Shown piece after piece: positions 7,596 through 13,882 of a stretch of 14,634 nucleotides of DNA (positions within the stretch are counted from its first letter, which is position 1; every line of letters starts with the position of its first letter). A model generated the notes under the pieces. That model was not told the DNA's origin, did no database searches, and was given only the letters and a program-made list of their open reading frames with translations. The DNA comes from JBBSBR01 sp038251135 (GTDB lineage Bacteria > Patescibacteriota > Saccharimonadia > UBA4664): contig JBBSBR010000020.1 in NCBI GenBank assembly GCA_038251135.1, positions 1 to 14,634 on the forward strand, in the 5' to 3' direction. Both the position numbers and the translations under genes were made by a program.

Positions 7596-7668
7596 TTCCT
7601 TTCGAGCCTCAATTGAGACGTCCAGGCTGTCCTGGATAGGGGGAGGGGAAGTTGTGAAGGAGCACAAC
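7596..7668 (-). promoter_or_regulatory. Structured 5' leader with a loop complementary to the ribosome binding site
   Basis: The leader carries GTTGTG-CTCCTT-CACAAC (7668-7651), a second 6-bp hairpin with a 4-nt loop (7636-7621), an inverted CTCAATTGAG just before the RBS, and then AAAGGAA (7602-7596). The CUCCUU loop of the first hairpin can pair with AAGGA of the ribosome binding site. The elements are visible in sequence; regulation of translation is inferred. Confidence 0.4.
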
Positions 7669-7672
7669 ATAC

Positions 7673-7693
7673 AAAAAAGGGCTACGAAGCCCT
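7673..7693 (-). terminator. Intrinsic terminator inside the 5' leader of the surface-protein gene
   Basis: On the - strand, AGGGCT (7693-7688), loop TCGT and AGCCCT (7683-7678) form a 6-bp stem, with T residues continuing to 7673. It sits about 83 nt upstream of the ATG at 7590 and just downstream of a predicted promoter. No - strand gene upstream would need it, so it is a candidate attenuator. Confidence 0.65.
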
Positions 7694-7714
7694 CTTCCGT
7701 AATTAAACGATGTA

Positions 7715-7743
7715 ATAATAACACAAATCTAGTGATGATACAA
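7715..7743 (-). promoter_or_regulatory. Sigma70-type promoter of the surface-protein gene
   Basis: On the - strand, TTGTAT (7738-7743) and TATTAT (7715-7720) are 17 nt apart. Predicted initiation near 7708 would place the leader terminator only about 15 nt into the transcript. Confidence 0.55.
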
Positions 7744-8090
7744 GATTATTTGGCCGACCCGATGGACGGTCTGGAAGAACCATTACGCTAGGCTTCAGGT
7801 AGCGGTTTGACGATCTGTTTCGGTACGCGGCGGTAGAATTCTTTGGAAGATCATCTAACCGTTTCGATTCTTATGCTCAGCTCGTTTTCAGGTTTTGTGC
7901 TTGTGCTTTGCAATATTACAGATTATTCGCTCAGTCCAAGTAATGTTTCGTCACAATCGATAGGGCTTACGCACCATCAAACACTAAATTATCCTTGCGG
8001 CGGGAAAAATTTGTCAGACTGACCAGCGTAACCGCTCATTGTCGCCCCTATGCTTAGAGTTATCTGTCGTCCAGCCGACAGGACTATTAA
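7744..8090. other. Intergenic region between divergent surface-protein and TasA-like genes
   Basis: This AT-richer stretch of about 350 nt holds no gene I can support. It contains a short direct repeat (TTGTGC twice, near 7896-7907) and an ATG-started reading frame of 49 codons (7873-8022) without a ribosome binding site. No convincing + strand promoter could be fixed, although one must precede the gene at 8106. Nothing resembling a tRNA was seen. Confidence 0.5.
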
Positions 8091-8105
8091 TGAGGAGGAG
8101 CGCAT

Positions 8106-8675
8106 ATGACTGCTAGATCACTAGCCATGGCCCGGGCCGTCGGCGTAATTGCCGCGACAACCGCCATCGTGACCGGTATTACGTTCGCACAACTAAATAC
8201 GACCGCGACTTTGCAGAACACAACCATAACGACGGCAACCGCTGATTTGACGATCTGGAACGGCTCAACCTTTACCCAGTTAGCACCGGGTTTCACAGTC
8301 ACCGGTCTAGTACCCGGGCAGTGGAGCGCGGAGCAGCCATTCTACTTGAAGAATAGCGGCACGGGTAATCTGGCAATCACGGCGAATATCCCCAACTATC
8401 CGACTTACGCGGGGATTACGGATTGGAGCAAGGTTTACGTCCGCATAACCAATACCTACCAAGGCACCAATATTGAAACCAATATGCAAGCGCTTCACGA
8501 CGGGGCAGTTGCATTCCCGCCAAACGCTTTGCCGGCGGGAGCTCAAGGGAATAGCGGCGGCAACGTTGCCGGCAACTATAGTGCTGCATTCTATATCGAC
8601 CCGGCCAGCGTGACCGGCTCATCGGCGCACATCGACGCCTTCGATATTGTGCTTACAGGCACTCTGACCCCCTAA
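8106..8675 (+). CDS. TasA/CalY-like secreted fibre subunit (SipW-type substrate)
   Basis: The 189-residue protein starts with a signal segment (1-28) ending ITFA|QLN. The mature start is typical of SipW-processed proteins: polar, Thr/Asn-rich, then TATADLTIW. Next come the features of the TasA/camelysin fold, LAPGFTVTGLVPGQW (59-73) and FYLKNSGTGNLAITANI (79-95). In these families the mature protein is exported, trimmed by a dedicated ER-type signal peptidase and assembled into extracellular fibres. The next gene encodes such a peptidase, 16 nt downstream. No cysteines or cell-wall sorting motif are present. The start is certain: GAGGAGGAG (8092-8100) lies 5 nt before the ATG. The family call rests on motif pattern plus peptidase linkage; fibre assembly is inferred. 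Confidence 0.8.
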   Translation: MTARSLAMARAVGVIAATTAIVTGITFAQLNTTATLQNTTITTATADLTIWNGSTFTQLAPGFTVTGLVPGQWSAEQPFYLKNSGTGNLAITANIPNYPTYAGITDWSKVYVRITNTYQGTNIETNMQALHDGAVAFPPNALPAGAQGNSGGNVAGNYSAAFYIDPASVTGSSAHIDAFDIVLTGTLTP

Positions 8676-8691
8676 TAATCAGGCATAACAC

Positions 8692-10068
8692 GTGCACCGA
8701 ATACGAAAAATAAGCCAAATAGCTGTCTACGGAACCTACGCGGTGTGCGGGGGTCTGCTCGTAATGTTTCTCGCGCCAGGAATCGGCTGGAAACCCCTGG
8801 ATGTAGCGACATCGAGCATGACCCCCGCGGTGCCGCGCGGGTCGATGGTGCTTGTGCACAAAGTCCCGTACAGCCAGATTAAAATTGGCGATATTATCAC
8901 CTACAAAAGTCCTACTAATCTCAACCAAACGATTACGCACCGGGTCGTCGAAACCGGATCGCTCGGCAGTATTCCCACGTTTACGACCAAAGGCGATGCC
9001 AACACGAGTATGGATCAACCGGTCGTCGGCGGTAGTATTGTCGGCAAAGTTGTTTGGCATGCCCCATATTTGGGATATTCGTTCGATTGGCTTCGCAGCC
9101 CTGTCGGTTTGTTGTTGCTCTTAATTATTCCGGGAATTGTTATTATTATCTCGGAGCTTAGGCGCTTGTGGCGGGAGCTGGACGTCGATGAGTTGCCGTC
9201 TATGGCGTCGAATGAACCGCAATTTGTGGCTGAGCGTTCGACGGCGGCTATTAGCGTTCGCCGCCCAAGACGTCTCGACGGCCTCGGTCCTTTGGCGGTC
9301 GCAATCATTGCTGTCATTTTGATGGCTCAGCCGACTCTTGCTCAGCTCAATACCCATGCAACGTTAAAATCCACAACCATTTCGACCGCCGCTAGGGCAA
9401 ATCACCTCTTGATCAGCCGAGTATCACTCGGCGGAGGAGTCGTGTGCAACGCCGAAGCCACCCACGCGGTCAATATTTCTCACACCGGGGATGGATCATC
9501 GAACAGTGTCCTGATCAACGATTCGTGCACGGTTATCGGTCATACGTTCAATCATATCGCGGTGAAACAATCGTCGAGTCAAGACGCCTTGAGCGGCAAC
9601 GTGATCATATCTAATTCGGGCCAATCATCCGGTTCATCTGGCTCGGCGAACAATCACAACAGTCATATCACGACAGTCATCATAAATAATGGACAAAGCC
9701 CTGCTTCGTCGCAAACGTTTGAACTTTACAATCCCACGGCCGATCCCGTTACGCTCACAGGGTGGACCGTGAGCGACAACACAAACGTCAAACAATCCCT
9801 GCCGCTGCTTACGGTCGGATCGGGGGCCAGCGTTACCATTGCAAGCAGTATCCTGGACGGGGGCAAAATTGGCAACGGACTGACCGGTACGGGGGACAGA
9901 CTGTCGCTGGAAGATACATCCGGTACGGCGGTCGACGGCGTCAGCTGGGGAAGTGATACAAGCGTATTGAACCCGGCCGTCCCGGCGATATCGTCCGGCG
10001 GCAATATTCAACGTCTTAACCCTAACTACGACACCGATACCGCTGTCGACTGGATCGCTGCACCTTAG
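8692..10068 (+). CDS. SipW-type signal peptidase I fused to a TasA-like signal segment and a C-terminal lamin-tail domain
   Basis: The 458-residue protein begins with membrane span 1 (about 8-32), then a type I signal peptidase domain of the ER/SipW class. Ser42 lies in SSMTP, His83 in ITHRVV (in place of the Lys of bacterial P-type enzymes), and Asp102 in TKGDAN. Span 2 (about 136-155) is followed by a basic cytoplasmic linker (156-196). Span 3 (about 198-216) ends in TLA|QLNTHATLKSTTISTA, almost the mature start of the 8106 protein. A Ser/Asn/Gly-rich region (about 244-338) precedes a lamin-tail domain (about 340-458: FELYNPTADPVTLTGWTVSD, GLTGTGDRLSLEDTSGTAVDGVSWG). Predicted topology puts both the protease site and the internal cleavage site outside the cell, so self-release of the lamin-tail part is plausible. 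Translation starts at GTG 8692 with a weak AGG (8681-8683), probably coupled to the upstream gene. Confidence 0.85.
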   Translation: MHRIRKISQIAVYGTYAVCGGLLVMFLAPGIGWKPLDVATSSMTPAVPRGSMVLVHKVPYSQIKIGDIITYKSPTNLNQTITHRVVETGSLGSIPTFTTKGDANTSMDQPVVGGSIVGKVVWHAPYLGYSFDWLRSPVGLLLLLIIPGIVIIISELRRLWRELDVDELPSMASNEPQFVAERSTAAISVRRPRRLDGLGPLAVAIIAVILMAQPTLAQLNTHATLKSTTISTAARANHLLISRVSLGGGVVCNAEATHAVNISHTGDGSSNSVLINDSCTVIGHTFNHIAVKQSSSQDALSGNVIISNSGQSSGSSGSANNHNSHITTVIINNGQSPASSQTFELYNPTADPVTLTGWTVSDNTNVKQSLPLLTVGSGASVTIASSILDGGKIGNGLTGTGDRLSLEDTSGTAVDGVSWGSDTSVLNPAVPAISSGGNIQRLNPNYDTDTAVDWIAAP

Positions 10069-10193
10069 GTTAGGGATTACTGGCGGGCAGACTATGTTTC
10101 TCGTTACGCGTAAGTGTGCGTTATATCACTGCAGTCCGGATGAGCAATAGCTAGGGTGAAGGCAGAGCAAAAAGGAGAGGGGGTGATGAGAAC

Positions 10194-10424
10194 ATGGGAA
10201 ATTTGAACTTTATGGATTGGCTGGCGGGTGCGTTGCTAATTATCGGAGGGATCAATTGGGGACTCGTCGGGTTTTTCCAATACGACCTACTGGCCCAGCT
10301 GTTTGGTGACGGATCGGGTGTCTACCGGGTCATAACGGCGCTTGTCGGTCTGGGTGCGGTGTACATTATCGGAGAATTGTCGGCCAAGAAGCTAAGTTTT
10401 GAAGGGCGTCACGCGCACACTTAA
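10194..10424 (+). CDS. DUF378 family small membrane protein
   Basis: This 76-residue protein has two membrane spans (about 8-28 and 42-62). The signature NFMDWLAGALLIIGGINWGLVGFFQYDLL and the later TALVGLGAVYIIGEL match the DUF378/YuzA family, whose function is unknown. The purine-rich stretch GGAGAGGGGGTGAT (10174-10187) provides a strong ribosome binding site. An ATG at 10186 is in another frame and is ignored. It is the first gene of a + strand group with the Hsp20 gene 49 nt downstream. Clustering with a chaperone suggests, without proving, an envelope-stress role. Confidence 0.85.
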   Translation: MGNLNFMDWLAGALLIIGGINWGLVGFFQYDLLAQLFGDGSGVYRVITALVGLGAVYIIGELSAKKLSFEGRHAHT

Positions 10425-10473
10425 GCAAGTGACATAGGCGCAGTTAGGGCCCTTCTAGGAAAGGAGGTGCAAT

Positions 10474-10905
10474 ATGCAAATCGTAAGATACGCCCCGTTT
10501 AAGGGGATGGATGCTATTGAAGACCAGTTCAAGGATATTTTTGGCGAAGTGTTTGATCGGGGTTTTTGGCAGATGGAGTTGCCGGCGACTGATATGTACG
10601 AAGAAGACGGCAAATTGATGGTTGAGGTGGACTTACCGAAGTTCAAGGAGGACGAAGTCGAGATTACGGTTTCCGCTGACGCGCTGGAGATCAAGGCGCA
10701 ACACGAGGAAGACACCGAGAAGAAGGAGCGCAAATACGTAATGCGCGAGAGCACGAGCGGGAGTTTTTGGCGGCGGATAACCTTGCCGGACAATGCCAAG
10801 ACCGACGAAGCAGCCGCCGACTTTACCGACGGCGTACTTAAGGTCAGCATGCCGCTCACTGACCGCCCCGAGCCCAAGAAGCTCAGTATTAAAAGCAAAA
10901 AATAA
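10474..10905 (+). CDS. Hsp20/alpha-crystallin family small heat-shock protein
   Basis: This ATP-independent holdase keeps unfolding proteins soluble as a cytoplasmic oligomer. Its 143 residues comprise an N-terminal arm (1-36), an alpha-crystallin domain (about 37-130) and a short C-terminal extension. Diagnostic sequences are LPATDMYEEDGKLMVEVDLP, the helix-strand stretch ITVSADALEIKAQ, SFWRRITLP, and DGVLKVSMP (119-127). The extension holds LSI (137-139), matching the (I/L/V)-x-(I/L/V) oligomerisation motif. An ideal Shine-Dalgarno, AAGGAGGTG (10461-10469), fixes the start. The phosphoribosyltransferase gene begins 30 nt after the stop, so co-transcription is likely. No CIRCE-type operator was seen upstream. 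Confidence 0.95.
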   Translation: MQIVRYAPFKGMDAIEDQFKDIFGEVFDRGFWQMELPATDMYEEDGKLMVEVDLPKFKEDEVEITVSADALEIKAQHEEDTEKKERKYVMRESTSGSFWRRITLPDNAKTDEAAADFTDGVLKVSMPLTDRPEPKKLSIKSKK

Positions 10906-10935
10906 GTAATAATTTAAGCGGCAATGGAGGTTGCG

Positions 10936-11838
10936 ATGGTGTTTAAAAATCGCATCGAGGCTGGCCGGAAGTTGGCCAAGGCCCTGGAACGGTATCGGGG
11001 CGGCGACGTGGTGGTCTATGCCCTTCCGCGGGGCGGAGTAGTACTGGGCGCCGAGGTGGCGAGATACCTTGGCGCGCCGTTGGATCTCATAATACCGCGA
11101 AAAATCGGCCATCCGCTTTCGCCGGAGTATGCCATCGGGGCGGTAACCGAAACCGGTCAGCCGATCTGGAACAAGTCCGAACTGGGTTTTACCGATCTGA
11201 AATGGCGGGAAGATCAAGTGAAAGCGGCTCGACAGGAGGCCAGACGCCGCCGGGTAAAATATTCGGCAGGGCTGACTGTACCGGAGGTCGAAGGTAAAAC
11301 GGCTGTCATTGTTGATGACGGTATAGCAACCGGTCTGACGATGGTTGCCGCCATTCGTGACTTACTGAAGCGCGGACCCAAGTCGGTAGTGGTGGCCGTA
11401 GCGGTGGCGCCCGAAAGCATCCAGCATGATATTGCCGATTATGCCGATGAGTATGTCGTCTTGAATGTTCTGCCGGGGTACTTCGGCGCCATCGGCGCCT
11501 ATTACGAAGATTTTCCGCAGGTCGATGACGAGGAAGTTCGGGGGCTCATGGACGCCTATCACGCCGCACCGGCAGACGAGCCGCTTGACTTGGCTGGGAT
11601 CAACGCTGTGCTGGCCACGATCAAACGATATCCGATCACCAGCTCAGAGATGGCGGCCCAAGCCAGACGTCTGCATTCGCCGAAGAATGTCGTACAATTC
11701 TTCGAGTCGATACCGGGCGATACCGAATTTCAAGATCGGATCGAAATTATGCGACGCTCCGAAGAAGCGGAAGTAATTATGGAGGAAGAGGCCGACCAGC
11801 CAGCTGAAAAACCGCGCAGTTATGACGACGCAGTCTAG
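10936..11838 (+). CDS. COG1926-type phosphoribosyltransferase with C-terminal DUF2795-like tail
   Basis: The 300-residue cytoplasmic protein starts with the COG1926 pattern: FKNRIEAGRKLAKAL, VVVYALPRGGVVLGAEVA, and LIIPRKIGHPLSPEYAIGAV. The type I phosphoribosyltransferase PRPP loop is intact (TAVIVDDGIATGLTM, 122-136, with paired acids Asp127-Asp128). The true substrate base of this subfamily is unknown. Residues about 217-275 resemble DUF2795 (INAVLATIKRYPITSSEMAAQARRLHSPKNVVQFFESIP), giving a two-domain protein. The tail beyond 276 is acidic and probably disordered. ATG 10936 is chosen because GGAGG (10926-10930) sits 5 nt upstream; the in-frame ATG at 10924 overlaps that site. Its stop overlaps that of the convergent gene by CTAG. 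Confidence 0.85.
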   Translation: MVFKNRIEAGRKLAKALERYRGGDVVVYALPRGGVVLGAEVARYLGAPLDLIIPRKIGHPLSPEYAIGAVTETGQPIWNKSELGFTDLKWREDQVKAARQEARRRRVKYSAGLTVPEVEGKTAVIVDDGIATGLTMVAAIRDLLKRGPKSVVVAVAVAPESIQHDIADYADEYVVLNVLPGYFGAIGAYYEDFPQVDDEEVRGLMDAYHAAPADEPLDLAGINAVLATIKRYPITSSEMAAQARRLHSPKNVVQFFESIPGDTEFQDRIEIMRRSEEAEVIMEEEADQPAEKPRSYDDAV

Positions 11839-12296
11839 CGGGTTGAGGCCGAAAGCACAGCGCCGAGTTCGGCGTTGGGGGCGGATACGACAATTTTGCC
11901 GGTAGCAGGATCTTTGGCTATCAGGAAACCGCTTGAGTATTGCGAGTGAACGCCGACCGGATCGCTAGGGAGGCTAGTGAGGTAGGTGCCGCTGGCCGTC
12001 AGGAAGTTTAGGTCAACCAGCTTGGCTCTGGTGCAAGTGGCCGAGATACTCGAGCAGATAGCCTTCGGCGTGGCGGCAATTTTGATCGGCAACGAACCAT
12101 GATCGGCGATGTAGCCGTTCAGAGCAGAAGTCAGCTTAGACAAATCATCTTTTCGGATTTGGTTACGCGAATCGGGGGTTGCCGCTGTCGGCAGCGATGC
12201 GACCGACATCGCAGTTCGCGGTAGTTTGTGCTGTACATAGATCGCCCCACCGGCCAGCAGAACAATCGTACCAATTAAGACATATTTATTCTTCAT
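11835..12296 (-). CDS. Membrane-anchored pilin/pseudopilin-like protein
   Basis: The 153-residue protein has an N-terminal membrane span (about 5-21) after MKNKY, a linker, and then RNQIRKDDLSKLTSALNGYIADHGSLP (about 44-70). That last segment is the charged amphipathic helix and DxGxxP turn typical of type IV pilin/GspG-like proteins of Patescibacteria. It continues with YLTSLPSDPVGVHSQYSSGFLIA (105-127), the usual LPxDP region before the C-terminal strands. Cys81 and Cys88 could form a disulphide. The prepilin peptidase motif (GFTLIE) is absent, so it probably stays as an anchored pilin-like domain rather than being processed into a pilus. No ribosome binding site precedes the ATG; see the adjacent leaderless promoter. 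It is convergent with the phosphoribosyltransferase gene. Confidence 0.75.
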   Translation of the reverse strand: MKNKYVLIGTIVLLAGGAIYVQHKLPRTAMSVASLPTAATPDSRNQIRKDDLSKLTSALNGYIADHGSLPIKIAATPKAICSSISATCTRAKLVDLNFLTASGTYLTSLPSDPVGVHSQYSSGFLIAKDPATGKIVVSAPNAELGAVLSASTR

Positions 12297-12302
12297 ACAC
12301 TA

Positions 12303-12311
12303 TTTGTACCA
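12303..12311 (-). promoter_or_regulatory. Extended -10 promoter giving a leaderless pilin-like mRNA
   Basis: On the - strand, TGG-TACAAA (12311-12303) is an extended -10 element whose last base is 6 nt from the ATG at 12296. No -35 match and no Shine-Dalgarno is present. Initiation would fall at or next to the start codon. Confidence 0.45.
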
Positions 12312-12325
12312 TAACCGAGAGCACT

Positions 12326-12353
12326 TTGTATTGCTGATATGGGGGCGTACAAT
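12326..12353 (+). promoter_or_regulatory. Promoter giving a leaderless trxB mRNA
   Basis: TTGTAT (12326-12331) and TACAAT (12348-12353) are 16 nt apart. Only 7 nt (AATTATT) separate the -10 from the ATG at 12361, so transcription should start at the start codon. No Shine-Dalgarno exists in the gap. Confidence 0.6.
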
Positions 12354-12360
12354 AATTATT

Positions 12361-13335
12361 ATGAATGACGCAGCTGAGCTATATGACATTGTAATTATAG
12401 GTGCCGGGCCGACCGGTCTGGCGGCAGCGATTTATGCTTCACGGGAGGGCATGAAGTCGCTGGTGGTCGAGAAGGGGATTGTGGGCGGTATGGCGGCCAT
12501 TACCGATCAAATTGATAATTACCCCGGCTTTGAGGATGGCATCAGCGGCCTCGATTTGACCGATAAGCTCTATGCGCAAGCTAAGAAATTCGGAGCCGAG
12601 ATCAAGACCGGAGTTGAAATTATCGGTGTCAAGCGTGATACTGCCGGTATTACGCTTGCGACCAAAGATGATCCGATCCAGACACAGACAGTCCTCATTG
12701 CAACCGGATCGACCTACCGGCAACTGGGTGTACCGGGAGAAGCCGAGTTGATCGGCCGCGGCGTGCACTTCTGCGCGACCTGCGACGGCCCAATCTACCG
12801 CGGCAAAGAACTCATAGTAGTCGGCGGCGGCAACAGTGCCATGCAAGAGACGCTTTTTTTGGCCCGTTTTGCTTCGAAAATCACGATGGTGATCCGCGGT
12901 GAGGCTTTGGGCGGCAGTGAAATTTTGCGGGAGGAAGTGAGTGCTCTGGGTAACGTCGATTATATTTACCAAACCACGATCGACAGCATTGACGCCGTCG
13001 ACGGCAAGTTCAAAGGCGTTACGGTTACCAACAAATCATCCGGCCGGCAGACGCAGCTGACGGCGGACGGGGCATTTATATTCATTGGTCTGCTGGCGAA
13101 CACCCAGGGCTTCGCCGGGGCGGTGGCTCTCGACGAACAAAACTTTGTCGTGAGCGATGCAAATTACGCCACCTCGATGCCGGGCGTATTTGTCGCCGGC
13201 GACGTGCGTTCCGGGGCTACCTGGCAGATCGCGAGCGCCGTCGGCGAAGGTGTGAGCGCTACCCTCAAGATTCGATCGTATCTCGACCAGCTTCGCCATG
13301 ATGCCCGCCATGGCAAGACGGTTTCGATATCTTAA
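12361..13335 (+). CDS. trxB: Thioredoxin-reductase-like flavoprotein with CATC redox site and non-canonical NAD(P)H site
   Basis: The 324-residue cytosolic flavoenzyme is the usual length for low-molecular-weight thioredoxin reductase. The FAD-binding GAGPTG is at 14-19, the redox pair CATC at 138-141 within FCATCDGP, the pyridine-nucleotide loop GGGNSA at 155-160, and the second FAD motif VFVAGDVRSGATWQIASAVGEG at 277-298. In NADPH-dependent enzymes the stretch after the Rossmann strand is HRRxxxR, which binds the 2'-phosphate. Here it is VIRGEALGG (177-185), without the His-Arg-Arg and without the following Arg. Use of NADH or another donor is therefore possible. The ATG at 12361 is chosen because the fold begins directly after it; an in-frame TTG at 12304 lies upstream of the predicted promoter. 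No thioredoxin gene is adjacent. Confidence 0.88.
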   Translation: MNDAAELYDIVIIGAGPTGLAAAIYASREGMKSLVVEKGIVGGMAAITDQIDNYPGFEDGISGLDLTDKLYAQAKKFGAEIKTGVEIIGVKRDTAGITLATKDDPIQTQTVLIATGSTYRQLGVPGEAELIGRGVHFCATCDGPIYRGKELIVVGGGNSAMQETLFLARFASKITMVIRGEALGGSEILREEVSALGNVDYIYQTTIDSIDAVDGKFKGVTVTNKSSGRQTQLTADGAFIFIGLLANTQGFAGAVALDEQNFVVSDANYATSMPGVFVAGDVRSGATWQIASAVGEGVSATLKIRSYLDQLRHDARHGKTVSIS

Positions 13336-13358
13336 GGTTGTCACTTCACTAGGTTTAT

Positions 13359-13388
13359 AATAAAGCACCTCAGCCGAGGTGCTTTATT
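13359..13388. terminator. Bidirectional intrinsic terminator between trxB and the cupin gene
   Basis: AATAAAGCACCTC (13359-13371) pairs perfectly with 13376-13388 around AGCC. The AT-rich outer stem supplies a T-rich end in both directions (CTTTATTTA on +). It lies 23 nt after the trxB stop and 18 nt from the convergent cupin stop. Confidence 0.85.
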
Positions 13389-13406
13389 TACAAAACGTAA
13401 GCTGAA

Positions 13407-13814
13407 CTAGGCATGGCCGTGCTCAGCGGCTTCGGCGGCATCGGCCTCAGCGCGGGTTTTGTGCACGGTACCCGCCGGGTGATTGGCCGGTGAATAGATC
13501 GAGTACAGTTTGAGTTCTTCGGTGCCGGTATTTACTACGTTATGCCAAGTGCCGGCGGGAATTATGAATGCCCAGTCGTCCTTAACAACGTGTTCCTCGT
13601 CGACGACGCCGTCGGCTTTACCGAAAGTCACATTGGCCTGCCCCTGTTCGATACGAATGAATTGATCTACTTCGGGATGCATCTCGTTACCGATGTCTTC
13701 GCCCGGGCTGATACTCATCACCGTCAGTTGGCTGTGCTCGCCGGTGAAGAGAACCGTCCGAAAATTTTCGTTTTCAACCGTTAATTTTTCGATATCGTCT
13801 ACCCAACCAATCAT
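13407..13814 (-). CDS. Cupin-domain protein
   Basis: This 135-residue single-domain cupin is full length for its family. Sequence elements include NENFRTVLFTGEHSQLTVMSISPGEDIG, motif 1 with candidate metal ligands His46 and nearby acids (EMHPEVDQFIRIEQG), and motif 2 FIIPAGTWHNVVNTG (83-97) with His91. LKLYSIYSPANHPAGTVHKTRAEA (101-124) is the conserved closing sequence of small cupins often annotated as mannose-6-phosphate-isomerase-like. The real substrate is unknown. The C-terminal AEHGHA is His-containing and could bind metal. ATG 13814 is preferred because AAGGAGG (13820-13826) is 5 nt upstream; an adjacent GTG (13817) would be only 2 nt from it. It is convergent with trxB and divergent from aspS. 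Confidence 0.88.
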   Translation of the reverse strand: MIGWVDDIEKLTVENENFRTVLFTGEHSQLTVMSISPGEDIGNEMHPEVDQFIRIEQGQANVTFGKADGVVDEEHVVKDDWAFIIPAGTWHNVVNTGTEELKLYSIYSPANHPAGTVHKTRAEADAAEAAEHGHA

Positions 13815-13853
13815 CACTGCCTCCTTGGTCTTTATGATTTTTTGACTGCCCTA

Positions 13854-13882
13854 ACTATACAAGTTGGCGCAGGCGGCTGTAA
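13854..13882 (-). promoter_or_regulatory. Promoter of the cupin gene
   Basis: On the - strand, TTACAG (13877-13882) and TATAGT (13854-13859) are 17 nt apart. Initiation near 13847 gives a leader of about 33 nt with a full Shine-Dalgarno. Its -35 lies inside the spacer of the aspS promoter. Confidence 0.55.

Noticed and set aside
7873..8022. 49-codon ATG frame in the intergenic region before the TasA-like gene
   Set aside because: No ribosome binding site and no membrane or domain features; expected by chance in AT-rich DNA.
8011..8066. Possible + strand promoters (TTGTCA; TTGTCG with TATCTG) before the TasA-like gene
   Set aside because: The -10 matches are poor at any acceptable spacing, so no promoter is called.
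10633..11217. Open frame of 194 codons on the - strand
   Set aside because: It spans the antisense of Hsp20 and the phosphoribosyltransferase, both of which are confidently recognised.
12439..12972. Open frame of 177 codons on the - strand
   Set aside because: Antisense of trxB; no start signal and no recognisable protein features.
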